A stretch of DNA of 23,681 bases from contig UQVN01000016.1 of assembly GCA_900544525.1 (NCBI GenBank), positions 1-23,681 on the forward strand. The letters are read 5' to 3'. This stretch comes from an uncultured Eubacteriales bacterium. GTDB lineage: Bacteria; Bacillota; Clostridia; Lachnospirales; Lachnospiraceae. The stretch's first letter is position 1; each line of letters starts with the position of its first letter. Positions 8,183 through 15,907 of the stretch are shown one piece after another. A program made the position numbers and the translations under genes. The notes under the pieces are model-generated. The model saw only the letters and a list, made by a program, of their open reading frames with translations. It had not been told where the DNA came from and did not search any database.

Positions 8183-10648
8183 ATGAAACAGCAATTTTTA
8201 CATACCAATTGGAAAATGAAATGTGTAGAGGAAATTTCTTGGCAAACGGCTATTGTACCAGGGACAGTTTATACTGACTTACTGAGGAATGGAGCGATGG
8301 TTGATCCATATTTTAAAGATAACGAAGATGCTGTTTGTAAGCGGATGGAAAAAGACTATGAATATGAAACTACCTTTACTATTGAAGAGCAAGTGATAGA
8401 CTGTGATCGTATTCTATTGCGATTTGATGGCTTGGATACAGTGGCCGATATTTTTTTTAACGGAGTTTTGATTGGACATGCAGAAAATATGCACCGTGTT
8501 TGGGAATATGATGTAACAGAGGTAATAAAAAGAAAAGAGGAAAATACGCTTCGTATTTTATTTCATTCGCCATTAGTCTATATTGCAAATGCCTATAAGA
8601 AATATGGGAATATTGGAAACGATGATACGTATGAAGGCTTTATGCATTTGCGAAAGGCTCACTATATGTTTGGTTGGGATTGGGGAGCACATCTTCCAGA
8701 TGCAGGAATTTTTCGTCCCGTTTCGCTACTGGGTATTAAAAAAGCGCGGTGGGATAATATTGCGATTCATCAATTTCATGAAAAGAATCAAGTCTCGTTA
8801 GAAATGGAAGCATGGATTAATGATTTTCGGAGCTCTTGTTGGAGAAGAGAAGTGCCAATCGAAGAAACCCTGTTTTCTTATAAAGTGACAATAAAAGATC
8901 CTGATGGGATGGAACTTATTACTTCTGATACGTCTAAAATGATGATAGAAAATCCAAGACTCTGGCAACCAAATGGGATTGGAGAACAACCTCTTTATAC
9001 GATACAAGTAAAATTGTTCGATAAAGAAGAATGTTTGGATTGTTGGGAGAAGAGAATTGGACTTCGAACGATGACGATGAAAATCGAAAAAGATGAATGG
9101 GGAGAAAGTTTCGCCCATGAAGTCAATGGAAATACAATTTTTGCCATGGGAGCCGATTATATTCCAGAAGATCATCTATTAGGTCGTGTTAATAAAGAAA
9201 AGACAAGAAAATTGTTAGAACGCTGTAAATGGGCTAATTTTAATGTAATACGCGTCTGGGGTGGTGGCTATTATCCCGATGATTGGTTTTTCGATTTATG
9301 TGATGAACTTGGATTGATCGTATGGCAAGATTTTATGTTTGCTTGTTCGGTTTATGAATTAACAGAACAATTCGAGGAACAGATTACGAAAGAATTTATC
9401 GATAATATTAAGAGAATTCGTCATCATGCTTCCTTAGGACTTTGGTGCGGTAATAATGAAATGGAAATGTTTGTGGATGAGAGATGTTGGGTGACAAAGC
9501 CGAGTGAAGTAAGAGACTATCTCTTTATGTATGAACGAATTATTCCAAAGGTACTAAAAAAATATGATAGAGATACGTTTTATTGGCCAGCAAGTCCTTC
9601 TTCTGGTGGCTCGTTTGACAATCCAAATGATCCAAACCGTGGAGATGTTCATTATTGGAAAGTATGGCATGGAGGACGTCCATTTTCGGAATATCGAAAA
9701 TTTTTCTTCCGTTATGCTTCTGAGTTTGGATTTCAGGCATTGCCAAGTAAAAAAACGATAGAGATGTTTACTGATGATGAAAGAGATATGAATCTATTTT
9801 CTTATATTATGGAAAAACATCAAAGAAATTATGGCGCTCATGGAAAGATCATGAATTATATGCAACAGATGTATCGTTATCCAACGGATTTTGAATCAAT
9901 TATTTATGCCTCCCAATTATTACAAGCGGATGCGATTCGCTATGGAGTGGAACATTTTAGAAGAAATCGTGGACGTTGTATGGGAGCGGTCTATTGGCAG
10001 TTAAATGATTGTTGGCCAGTAGTATCATGGTCTTCCATTGATTACGCAGGACGATTAAAAGCTCTTCATTATTATGCGAAACGGTTTTTTGCCCCTGTTA
10101 TGATTTCTTGTGAAGAAGAAAGTTGGTTGACAAAAGAGGCAAATATGAATCGTCAGCATTTTTCTTTTGAAAAATCGATTCGATTAAATGTGACAAATGA
10201 AACGTTGTTCGAAAAAAAGATGGTTGTTCGTTGGCAACTAAGAAACGCAAAAGCGGAAATTTTAAGAGAGGAAGAGGAAGAAATTATTGTTGCTCCACTT
10301 TCTAGTTCTTGGTTGCCAAAAGTCCTTCTGCAACAAATTGATGTATTTTCCGAATATGTCAGTTATGAGGCAATCGAAGAGGGCAGTGTGATTTCAGAAG
10401 GAACGGTTATTTTTTCTTATCCGAAATATTTCAAGTATGAAGATCCAAAGATAACACTTTTTGTAGAAGGAAATACAATTATCGTATCCGCTTCTGCCTA
10501 TGCAAAAAGTGTAGAAATACAAAATGAAAAGGAAGATCTCATTTTATCCGATAATTACTTTGATATGAATGGAGGACAAAAGAGGATTCAAATTTTAGAA
10601 GGGGATGCAACAAGCTTAAAGGCACGCAGTGTTTATCAGATTGGATAA
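8183..10648 (+). CDS. Beta-mannosidase, glycoside hydrolase family 2
   Basis: An 821-aa GH2 enzyme. The N-terminal jelly roll (FDGLDTVADIFFNGVLIGHAENMHR, then HYMFGWDWGAHLPDAGIFRPV) is typical of beta-mannosidases. The TIM barrel carries the acid/base E426 in GLWCGNNEMEMF and the nucleophile E514 in YASEFGFQ. A further conserved stretch is GAVYWQLNDCWPVVSWSSIDYAGR. No signal peptide is present, so it acts in the cytoplasm on imported oligosaccharide, releasing mannose from non-reducing ends. A TTG at 8138 in the same frame lies inside the isomerase gene; the ATG at 8183 with AGGA upstream is the better start. It is the last gene before a strong terminator at 10655. Possible substrates are mannobiose-type mannan fragments or the Man-beta-GlcNAc core of N-glycans. 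Confidence 0.94.
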   Translation: MKQQFLHTNWKMKCVEEISWQTAIVPGTVYTDLLRNGAMVDPYFKDNEDAVCKRMEKDYEYETTFTIEEQVIDCDRILLRFDGLDTVADIFFNGVLIGHAENMHRVWEYDVTEVIKRKEENTLRILFHSPLVYIANAYKKYGNIGNDDTYEGFMHLRKAHYMFGWDWGAHLPDAGIFRPVSLLGIKKARWDNIAIHQFHEKNQVSLEMEAWINDFRSSCWRREVPIEETLFSYKVTIKDPDGMELITSDTSKMMIENPRLWQPNGIGEQPLYTIQVKLFDKEECLDCWEKRIGLRTMTMKIEKDEWGESFAHEVNGNTIFAMGADYIPEDHLLGRVNKEKTRKLLERCKWANFNVIRVWGGGYYPDDWFFDLCDELGLIVWQDFMFACSVYELTEQFEEQITKEFIDNIKRIRHHASLGLWCGNNEMEMFVDERCWVTKPSEVRDYLFMYERIIPKVLKKYDRDTFYWPASPSSGGSFDNPNDPNRGDVHYWKVWHGGRPFSEYRKFFFRYASEFGFQALPSKKTIEMFTDDERDMNLFSYIMEKHQRNYGAHGKIMNYMQQMYRYPTDFESIIYASQLLQADAIRYGVEHFRRNRGRCMGAVYWQLNDCWPVVSWSSIDYAGRLKALHYYAKRFFAPVMISCEEESWLTKEANMNRQHFSFEKSIRLNVTNETLFEKKMVVRWQLRNAKAEILREEEEEIIVAPLSSSWLPKVLLQQIDVFSEYVSYEAIEEGSVISEGTVIFSYPKYFKYEDPKITLFVEGNTIIVSASAYAKSVEIQNEKEDLILSDNYFDMNGGQKRIQILEGDATSLKARSVYQIG

Positions 10649-10654
10649 AAGTAC

Positions 10655-10714
10655 AAACACGCTTTATTCTTTTTATGATAGGATATTATCAAAAAGGTAA
10701 AGCGTGTTTTTTTT
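10655..10714 (+). terminator. Rho-independent terminator of the mannoside operon
   Basis: AAACACGCTTTA (10655-10666) pairs perfectly with TAAAGCGTGTTT (10698-10709), and the Ts continue to 10714. The enclosed segment can fold further (CTTTTT against AAAAAGG), giving a long stem. It starts 6 bp after the beta-mannosidase stop. Confidence 0.92.
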
Positions 10715-10771
10715 GTAAGATGAAAGTATGATCGGTCAATGAAAACGGAAACTTTGATAGTTAGAATTAAC

Positions 10772-10800
10772 TTGACGTGTTTGTTAGTGAATTCTATAAT
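10772..10800 (+). promoter_or_regulatory. Sigma-A promoter of the LysR gene
   Basis: TTGACG (10772-10777), a 17-bp spacer and TATAAT (10795-10800) form a near-consensus housekeeping promoter. The start codon at 10858 lies about 50 bp beyond the predicted TSS. The promoter excludes the in-frame GTG at 10777 as the translation start, since that codon lies within the -35 box. Confidence 0.9.
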
Positions 10801-10857
10801 AGAAATAAGTTTTCATTGTCCGAAAATTTTATGTGTGATATAAGGAGAGATGCCTAT

Positions 10858-11757
10858 ATGATGTACAATCCCCAATTGGAGACATTTATTTGCGTTGTGG
10901 AATCTGGAAGTTTTAGCAAAGCATCGGAAAAATTATACATTACCTCCCCAGCAGTTATTAAGCAGATTAATTCTTTGGAAGATAGTTTGAATCTGCAACT
11001 ATTTGAGCGGACACACAGAGGGCTTATTGTGACGGAAGCGGGGAAGTCGCTGTATCAAGATGCCAAATATTTGATTCAGTATTGTAAAGAATCTTTGAAT
11101 CGAGCCGAAAGTGCAATGAGTAATAAGGAAGAAGTCATTCGTATAGGAGCTTCTCCTATGACACCACCGCAGGTTTTTATGACCCTGTGGCCGAAAATTC
11201 AAAAATATTGCCCAGAGTTAAAGTTTCAACTAATTCCCTTTGAAAATACTCCAGAAAATGCGAGGGAGATACTGGCGAATCTTGGGCAAAATATTGATGT
11301 GGTCGCAGGAATCTTTGATGATACCATGTTGCATTTAAGAAAATGTAATGGGATAGAGTTGTCAAAGGAAGCCTTTTGCTGTGCATTATCTCTTCATCAT
11401 GAGCTATCAGGGAAGGAAAGCCTTACACTAGAAGATCTCCATGGACAAAATATCTTAATGATGCGACGAGGATGGAGTAAGTACGTGGATATTTTAAGAG
11501 ATGATCTATGGAAAAATCATCCAGAGATTCGTGTGACAGATTTTGATTTTTATAACACAGAAATTTTTAATCGATGTGAGAATAGTAATGATATTCTGTT
11601 GGCAATTAAAAATTGGGAAAGCGTACATCCGCTTATGAAAATTATTCCGGTAGAATGGACCTATGAAATCCCTTTTGGATTACTGTATTCTACAGAACCT
11701 TCTTTAAAAGTAAGACGGTTGTTGTCTGCTGTTCAAAAGGCGATGGAAGAGACATAA
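10858..11757 (+). CDS. LysR-family transcriptional regulator
   Basis: A 299-aa LysR protein, the usual size. The N-terminal winged helix-turn-helix (about residues 1-62) reads LETFICVVESGSFSKASEKLYITSPAVIKQINSLE and then LFERTHRGLIVTEAG. The effector-binding domain starts near residue 90 (VIRIGASPMTPP). The start at 10858 is set by AAGGAGAG (10842-10849), 8 bp upstream. The ATG at 10861 is an alternative one codon later. The gene is co-directional with, and immediately before, an alcohol dehydrogenase/aldo-keto reductase block, which it probably controls. It has its own promoter and a terminator at 11787. The inducer is unknown. Confidence 0.94.
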   Translation: MMYNPQLETFICVVESGSFSKASEKLYITSPAVIKQINSLEDSLNLQLFERTHRGLIVTEAGKSLYQDAKYLIQYCKESLNRAESAMSNKEEVIRIGASPMTPPQVFMTLWPKIQKYCPELKFQLIPFENTPENAREILANLGQNIDVVAGIFDDTMLHLRKCNGIELSKEAFCCALSLHHELSGKESLTLEDLHGQNILMMRRGWSKYVDILRDDLWKNHPEIRVTDFDFYNTEIFNRCENSNDILLAIKNWESVHPLMKIIPVEWTYEIPFGLLYSTEPSLKVRRLLSAVQKAMEET

Positions 11758-11794
11758 CCAATAGGTTTATACTGCATAACGAAACGAGACTTCT
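11758..11794 (+). repeat. 37-bp repeat, copy 1 (related copy at 15782-15818)
   Basis: Aligned base by base with 15782-15818, 31 of 37 positions agree, including the shared core ACTGCATAAC and GAGACTTCT. Each copy runs into a T-rich tract. This copy begins at the base after the LysR stop codon and ends inside its terminator. The two copies bracket the block of four reductase genes. Confidence 0.75.
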
Positions 11795-11814
11795 TATGAG
11801 GTCTTTTTTTTTTT
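11787..11814 (+). terminator. Terminator after the LysR gene
   Basis: AGACTTC (11787-11793), the loop TTAT and GAGGTCT (11798-11804) form a 7-bp stem with one G-U, followed by 10 Ts. The AAA at 11782-11784 can pair with part of the T-run, so it might work in both directions. Confidence 0.85.
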
Positions 11815-11818
11815 ATAA

Positions 11819-11954
11819 TTTAAAGAAAGACAACGAGCCGTGCGGGAACATTTATGTTCCCATAAGGCGACTGTCAAAAACGTGAGAAGTTCGCAAGGCG
11901 TGCTTCTCATCGTTTAAAGAAAGACAACGAGCCGTGCGGGAACATTTATGTTCC
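11819..11954. repeat. 94-bp-period tandem repeat with hairpins (about 1.45 units)
   Basis: The 42 bases 11819-11860 recur exactly at 11913-11954, a period of 94 bp. Each 42-base copy ends in the palindrome GGGAACATTTATGTTCC; in copy 1 the flanking C completes an 8-bp stem of GGGAACAT and ATGTTCCC. Between the copies lies a second hairpin, TGAGAAG (11883-11889) with CTTCTCA (11903-11909). The array fills the gap between the LysR terminator and the dehydrogenase gene and is clearly more GC-rich than its surroundings. Confidence 0.88.
11883..11914. repeat. Small hairpin repeat element, copy A
   Basis: It contains AAGGCGTGCTTCTCATCGTT (11895-11914) and the stem TGAGAAG/CTTCTCA. Related copies at 13798-13824 and 23405-23437 share AARGYGTGCTT, then two variable bases, then CATCGT. 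Confidence 0.7.
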
Positions 11955-11991
11955 TTATGTTTTCTATCCGATATCTGCGAAAGGAGAGACT

Positions 11992-13161
11992 ATGAACAAT
12001 TTTATTTTTGAAAATGCGACAAAGGTATATTTTGGGAAAGGCTGTGTGAAAGAGTATCTGTCTTGTTTTGTAGAAAAATATGGAAAACGAGTAATGATAG
12101 CTTATGGGGGTGGTTCGATTAAAAAGAATGGCATTTATGACGAAGTAATTGCTATTCTTGAACATGCAGGAGCACAAATGGTGGAGTTTTATGGGATTAT
12201 GGCAAATCCCACTTATGAAAAGGTATTAGAAGGGGCAAAACTTGCCAAAGAACACAAGGCCGATTGGATTTTGGGAATCGGTGGAGGTTCGGTTATGGAT
12301 TGCTGTAAAGCTGTCTCTATGGCAGCAGTTAGCAAAAAGGATATATGGGATAATTACTGGGTGAAAACGGGAATTGTCGATTTTGAACCACTGCCATTAG
12401 GAGTCATTGTCACAGTAGCAGGTACAGGCAGTGAATGTAATGGAGGAGCGGTCATTACCAATGAAAAAGTAAAGATTAAAACAGGAAGGGATTATCCTCA
12501 GTGCAATCCAAAGTTTGCTTTGCTCGATCCCGTGTATACGTACAGTGTTCCTGTGAACCAGATGGTTTCTGGAGGTTTTGATAGTTTATCCCATATCATG
12601 GAAACGTATTTTAGCGAGCCAGATACAGACAATGTATCCGATGATATTTCTGAGGCTTTGATGAGAAGTGTTATTCATAATCTGCGAATTGCAATTCAAA
12701 ATCCAGAAGACTACACAGCTAGGAGTAATCTTTTATGGGCATCCACAATGGCAGAAAATCGTATTATTAAACTGGGCAAGAAATGTGACTTTGAATGCCA
12801 TCAAATGGAACATCAGCTAGGAGCGTATATCAATTGTAATCATGGTTATGGTTTGGCGGTACTGCATCCAGTTTATTATCGCCATATTTATAAAAATGGA
12901 TTAGCAAAATTCGTCCGTTTTGCAGAAAATGTATGGCGGATTCCTAGGGAAACAAAAAGTGAAGAGGAACTGGCAAAAGCAGGTATAGAGGCTTTGGCAG
13001 ATTTTATCAAAGAAATTGGGCTGCCTTCTACACTAAGAGAGTTAGGAGTAACAAAGGAAACACCGTTAAAAGAGATTGCGGATTCCTGTAACTTGGCTTT
13101 AGGAAGCTATAAGAAGATGACCCATGAAGAAATTTTACAAATTTTTAGAGAGTGTTACTGA
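11992..13161 (+). CDS. Iron-containing alcohol dehydrogenase, YqhD/butanol dehydrogenase-like
   Basis: A 389-aa group III alcohol dehydrogenase, predicted cytosolic and NAD(P)H-dependent. The nucleotide-binding motif GGGSVMD lies at residues 97-103. The metal ligands by family pattern are D197 and H201 (GGFDSLSHIMETY), H270 (FECHQMEHQLG) and H284 (NCNHGYG). The start follows AAAGGAGAG. The closest recognizable type is the YqhD/BDH branch, which reduces short-chain and toxic aldehydes to alcohols. It opens a run of four co-directional reductase genes, with a flavin reductase 19 bp downstream. The LysR gene upstream is the obvious candidate regulator. Substrate is not deducible: fermentative butanal or acetaldehyde reduction, or aldehyde detoxification, are both open. 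Confidence 0.93.
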   Translation: MNNFIFENATKVYFGKGCVKEYLSCFVEKYGKRVMIAYGGGSIKKNGIYDEVIAILEHAGAQMVEFYGIMANPTYEKVLEGAKLAKEHKADWILGIGGGSVMDCCKAVSMAAVSKKDIWDNYWVKTGIVDFEPLPLGVIVTVAGTGSECNGGAVITNEKVKIKTGRDYPQCNPKFALLDPVYTYSVPVNQMVSGGFDSLSHIMETYFSEPDTDNVSDDISEALMRSVIHNLRIAIQNPEDYTARSNLLWASTMAENRIIKLGKKCDFECHQMEHQLGAYINCNHGYGLAVLHPVYYRHIYKNGLAKFVRFAENVWRIPRETKSEEELAKAGIEALADFIKEIGLPSTLRELGVTKETPLKEIADSCNLALGSYKKMTHEEILQIFRECY

Positions 13162-13180
13162 GAAAGAAAGGAAAGAGAAA

Positions 13181-13798
13181 ATGAAAGTATTATTGATTAA
13201 CGGAAGTCCTCGTAAGGAGGGAAATACATACCTTGCATTGAGGGAAATGGAAAAAATCTTTGAACAAGAGCAGGTGGAAAGTGAAATTATCCATATCGGA
13301 AATAAGCCAATTCGTGGATGTATCGCCTGTCGTGTTTGTGCCCAAAAAGGGAAATGTGTATTTGATGACTGTGTAAATGAAATCGCGCCGAAATTTCAAG
13401 AGGCTGATGGGATTGTAATCGGCAGTCCAGTGTATTATGCATCGGCAAATGGTACGCTCGTATCGTTCCTAGATCGGTTGTTTTTCAGCACCCCTTTTGA
13501 CAAGACTATGAAGGTTGGAGCGAGCGTAGTTGTGGCAAGAAGAGGAGGTTTATCATCCACTTTTGATGAATTGAATAAGTATTTTACAATTTGTGGAATG
13601 CCAATAGCGTCAGGACAATACTGGAATAGTGTCCACGGACGAGAGATAGGGGAAGCGGCAGAGGATGCAGAAGGGTTACAGGGAATGCGGACATTAGCAA
13701 GAAATATGTCGTTCCTTATGAAAGCGATTGCACTTGGAAAGGAGCAGTTTGGTCTGCCAAAAAAAGAAGAATTTCAGAGAACGGATTTTATTCGATAA
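13181..13798 (+). CDS. Flavodoxin-fold NAD(P)H:FMN reductase with Cys cluster
   Basis: A 205-aa protein of the NADPH-dependent FMN reductase/iron-sulfur flavoprotein group. The FMN phosphate loop GSPRKEGNT is at residues 8-16, and GSPVYYASANGTLVSFLDR follows near residue 85. C47, C50, C53 and C59 form a CX2CX2CX5C motif, the spacing known for [4Fe-4S] binding in iron-sulfur flavoproteins. The reading frame extends upstream to 13124, but that part overlaps the dehydrogenase gene. The ATG at 13181, behind AAAGGAAAG, gives the family's normal N terminus MKVLLINGSPRKEGNT. It probably supplies or handles electrons for the neighbouring reductases, which is inference. Confidence 0.9.
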   Translation: MKVLLINGSPRKEGNTYLALREMEKIFEQEQVESEIIHIGNKPIRGCIACRVCAQKGKCVFDDCVNEIAPKFQEADGIVIGSPVYYASANGTLVSFLDRLFFSTPFDKTMKVGASVVVARRGGLSSTFDELNKYFTICGMPIASGQYWNSVHGREIGEAAEDAEGLQGMRTLARNMSFLMKAIALGKEQFGLPKKEEFQRTDFIR

Positions 13799-13831
13799 AA
13801 AGGCAAAGTGTGCTTTTCATCGTTGAAAAGA
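13798..13831. repeat. Small hairpin repeat element, copy B
   Basis: AAAGTGTGCTTTTCATCGTT (13805-13824) matches the cores of copies A and C. The arms AAAAG (13798-13802) and CTTTT (13813-13817) differ from those of the other copies but still pair. The left arm overlaps the flavin-reductase stop codon. Confidence 0.65.
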
Positions 13832-13844
13832 TTAGGAGGCAAAG

Positions 13845-14858
13845 ATGAGATATAAAACATTAGGAAAAGATCTGAAGGTGTCCGCTGTGGGATTCGGATG
13901 TATGGGAATGAGTCATGCTTATGGTACACCTTTGGAACGAAAAGAGGCAGTGCAGCTGATACAGCAGGCGGTAGAGATGGGATATACATTTTTTGATACG
14001 GCAGAGGTTTATGGCACAACAGATAATCCACACATCAATGAAGAGCTGGTAGGGGAGGCGTTGAAATCCCATAGAAATCAGATCGTGATTGCCACAAAAT
14101 TTGGGATTCATTTTGATATGTTAAGTTCTGAAGTGAATAAACCATTGGTGCCAGATTCCCGTCCAGAAGTTATCCGTGCATCCATAGAAGGATCGTTAAA
14201 AAGACTAAGGACAGATCATATTGACTTGTATTATCAGCATCGGCCGGATCCACATGTGCCTATTGAGGAAGTGGCAGGAGTGATGTCAGAACTGATACAG
14301 GAAGGAAAGATTACGCATTGGGGACTATCAGAGGCAGGGGAAGATATGATACGCAGAGCCCATAAAGTCTGTCCAGTAACGGCGATTCAGAATCGTTATT
14401 CTATGATGGCAAGATGGCATGAGAAGCTGTTTCCAGCGTTAGAAGAGCTTGGAATTGGCTATGTGGCATTTTCACCACTAGCAAATGGTTTTCTTTCTGC
14501 ACAATATGATAAAAATACAGTATTTGACAAGAATTATGATTATAGAAGTGTGATGCCACAGTTTCAGTCCGATGCAATGGAAAAAAATGGTGAGCTTTTA
14601 TCGTTGCTGAACAAAATGGCAGAAGAGAAACATGCCACTCCAGCACAGATATCTTTAGCATGGATGATGTGTAAAAAGCCTTATATTGTTCCGATACCAG
14701 GTACGCGAAAACTAGAAAGAATGCTAGAAAATGGGAAAGCGTCAGATGTAATTTTGACAGAGGAAGAAGTAAGAGCGTTAGATAAAGAGTTGGATAGTAT
14801 GGAAATGTCTCAAGTATTTGGAGGAACAAGAATAATAGATACACAAGAAAAAGAATAA
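13845..14858 (+). CDS. Aldo/keto reductase, YakC/IolS-like
   Basis: A 337-aa (beta/alpha)8 NADPH-dependent reductase. The catalytic tetrad is visible: D51 and Y56 (FFDTAEVYG), K85 (IATKFG) and H132 (DLYYQHRPDP). The C-terminal cofactor-binding part has IVPIPGTRKLERMLENGKA. GGAGG lies 7 bp upstream of the ATG. The pattern fits the AKR group that includes YakC and IolS, which reduces aldehydes and ketones. It lies 46 bp after the flavin reductase and 17 bp before a second aldo/keto reductase, so one transcript is likely. Leucine codon CTG and CAG glutamine appear more often here than in the sugar operon, hinting at a different origin. Confidence 0.93.
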   Translation: MRYKTLGKDLKVSAVGFGCMGMSHAYGTPLERKEAVQLIQQAVEMGYTFFDTAEVYGTTDNPHINEELVGEALKSHRNQIVIATKFGIHFDMLSSEVNKPLVPDSRPEVIRASIEGSLKRLRTDHIDLYYQHRPDPHVPIEEVAGVMSELIQEGKITHWGLSEAGEDMIRRAHKVCPVTAIQNRYSMMARWHEKLFPALEELGIGYVAFSPLANGFLSAQYDKNTVFDKNYDYRSVMPQFQSDAMEKNGELLSLLNKMAEEKHATPAQISLAWMMCKKPYIVPIPGTRKLERMLENGKASDVILTEEEVRALDKELDSMEMSQVFGGTRIIDTQEKE

Positions 14859-14875
14859 GAATGGAGGAAATGATT

Positions 14876-15721
14876 ATGGAGTATGTAACATTAAACAACG
14901 GAGTAAAAATGCCTATGGTAGGAATTGGAACCTTTCTTTTACAGCCAGAGGATGCGGAAGCTGCTGTATTCGCTGCTCTAAAAGAAGGATATCGGCTAAT
15001 TGATACGGCAAACGCTTATGTAAATGAAAAAGCGGTAGGTCGTGCTATGAAGAAATCCAGTGTTGTAAGAGAAGATATCTTTCTTGAAACGAAGCTGTGG
15101 CCGTCTTTTTATGAGCAGGAAGATGCAGTGGAAAAAACGCTGGAGAGGTTGGATACAGACTATATCGATCTGCTGCTTATCCATCAACCAGCTGGAAACT
15201 ATTTAGCAGGATACTGTCTGATGGAGAAAGCGTATAAGGAAGGAAAAGTGAGGGCGATTGGGCTTTCCAATTTTACAAAGGACCAGATGGAAGAAATTCT
15301 TAATACTTGTGAAGTAAAACCGACAATTTTGCAGACCGAAGTGCATCCTTACGCACAAGAAAAAGAGCTCAAAGCCTTTTTGGATAGAGAGGGAATTATA
15401 ATTCAGGCATGGTATCCACTAGGACATGGGGATGCCACACTTCTTCAGGAGCCTTTATTTGCAAAACTGGGAGAAAAGTATAAAAAAAGTTCCGCACAGA
15501 TTATCCTGCGCTGGCACGTTCAGGAAGGGAATATCGTGATTCCAGGATCTAAAAATCCAGCACATATTAGGGATAACTTTTCTATCTTTGATTTTACAAT
15601 CACAGAGGAAGAAATGGCAGAGATTGCGGCTTTAAATCAAAATAAGAGATACTATACGAGTACACCAGAGCTATTGAAACAGTATGCCGAAATGGTTCCA
15701 CCAGTAGAGGAACAAAAATAA
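14876..15721 (+). CDS. Aldo/keto reductase, DkgA/AKR5-like
   Basis: A 281-aa aldo/keto reductase with the tetrad D43, Y48 (LIDTANAYVNE), K73 (LETKLW) and H103 (LLLIHQP). The N terminus LNNGVKMPMVGIGTF is classic for the AKR5/2,5-diketo-gluconate reductase-like group. The C-terminal region carries IVIPGSKNPAHIRDN for NADPH binding. An ATG at 14861 is in frame but overlaps the Shine-Dalgarno GGAGG (14864-14868); the ATG at 14876 gives correct spacing. DkgA-type enzymes reduce methylglyoxal and similar aldehydes. Its place behind a YqhD-like dehydrogenase recalls the E. coli yqhD-dkgA pair. Confidence 0.93.
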   Translation: MEYVTLNNGVKMPMVGIGTFLLQPEDAEAAVFAALKEGYRLIDTANAYVNEKAVGRAMKKSSVVREDIFLETKLWPSFYEQEDAVEKTLERLDTDYIDLLLIHQPAGNYLAGYCLMEKAYKEGKVRAIGLSNFTKDQMEEILNTCEVKPTILQTEVHPYAQEKELKAFLDREGIIIQAWYPLGHGDATLLQEPLFAKLGEKYKKSSAQIILRWHVQEGNIVIPGSKNPAHIRDNFSIFDFTITEEEMAEIAALNQNKRYYTSTPELLKQYAEMVPPVEEQK

Positions 15722-15781
15722 ACAATTTGCTCATGATGAAGAGATTATGAGGTGGTTGTTTCGACAGTAAAGAAGCAGTTA

Positions 15782-15818
15782 CCTATGGGTTTACACTGCA
15801 TAACAAAGGGAGACTTCT
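15782..15818 (+). repeat. 37-bp repeat, copy 2 (partner of 11758-11794)
   Basis: 31 of 37 bases match copy 1, and seven Ts follow at 15828-15834. The stem GACTTC with GAACTT is possible only with a C-C mismatch, so it looks like a decayed version of the copy-1 terminator. It lies 60 bp after the second aldo/keto reductase and 90 bp before the flavodoxin start. Confidence 0.7.
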
Positions 15819-15907
15819 CCAATGAACTTTTTTTCGATACACTAAATTTATAAAAGAAAAGTTGAAAACAAGGCAGTCTCATACAAGGAAAAGGAGCAGT
15901 GATAAAA

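Noticed and set aside
10777..10857. Longer LysR protein starting at GTG 10777
   Set aside because: That codon is within the -35 box of a near-perfect promoter, and the ribosome binding site is at 10842.
11798..11910. 38-codon minus-strand ORF inside the 94-bp repeat
   Set aside because: No ribosome binding site precedes it, and the frame runs through the terminator T-tract as a Lys run. It is more likely a by-product of the repeat.
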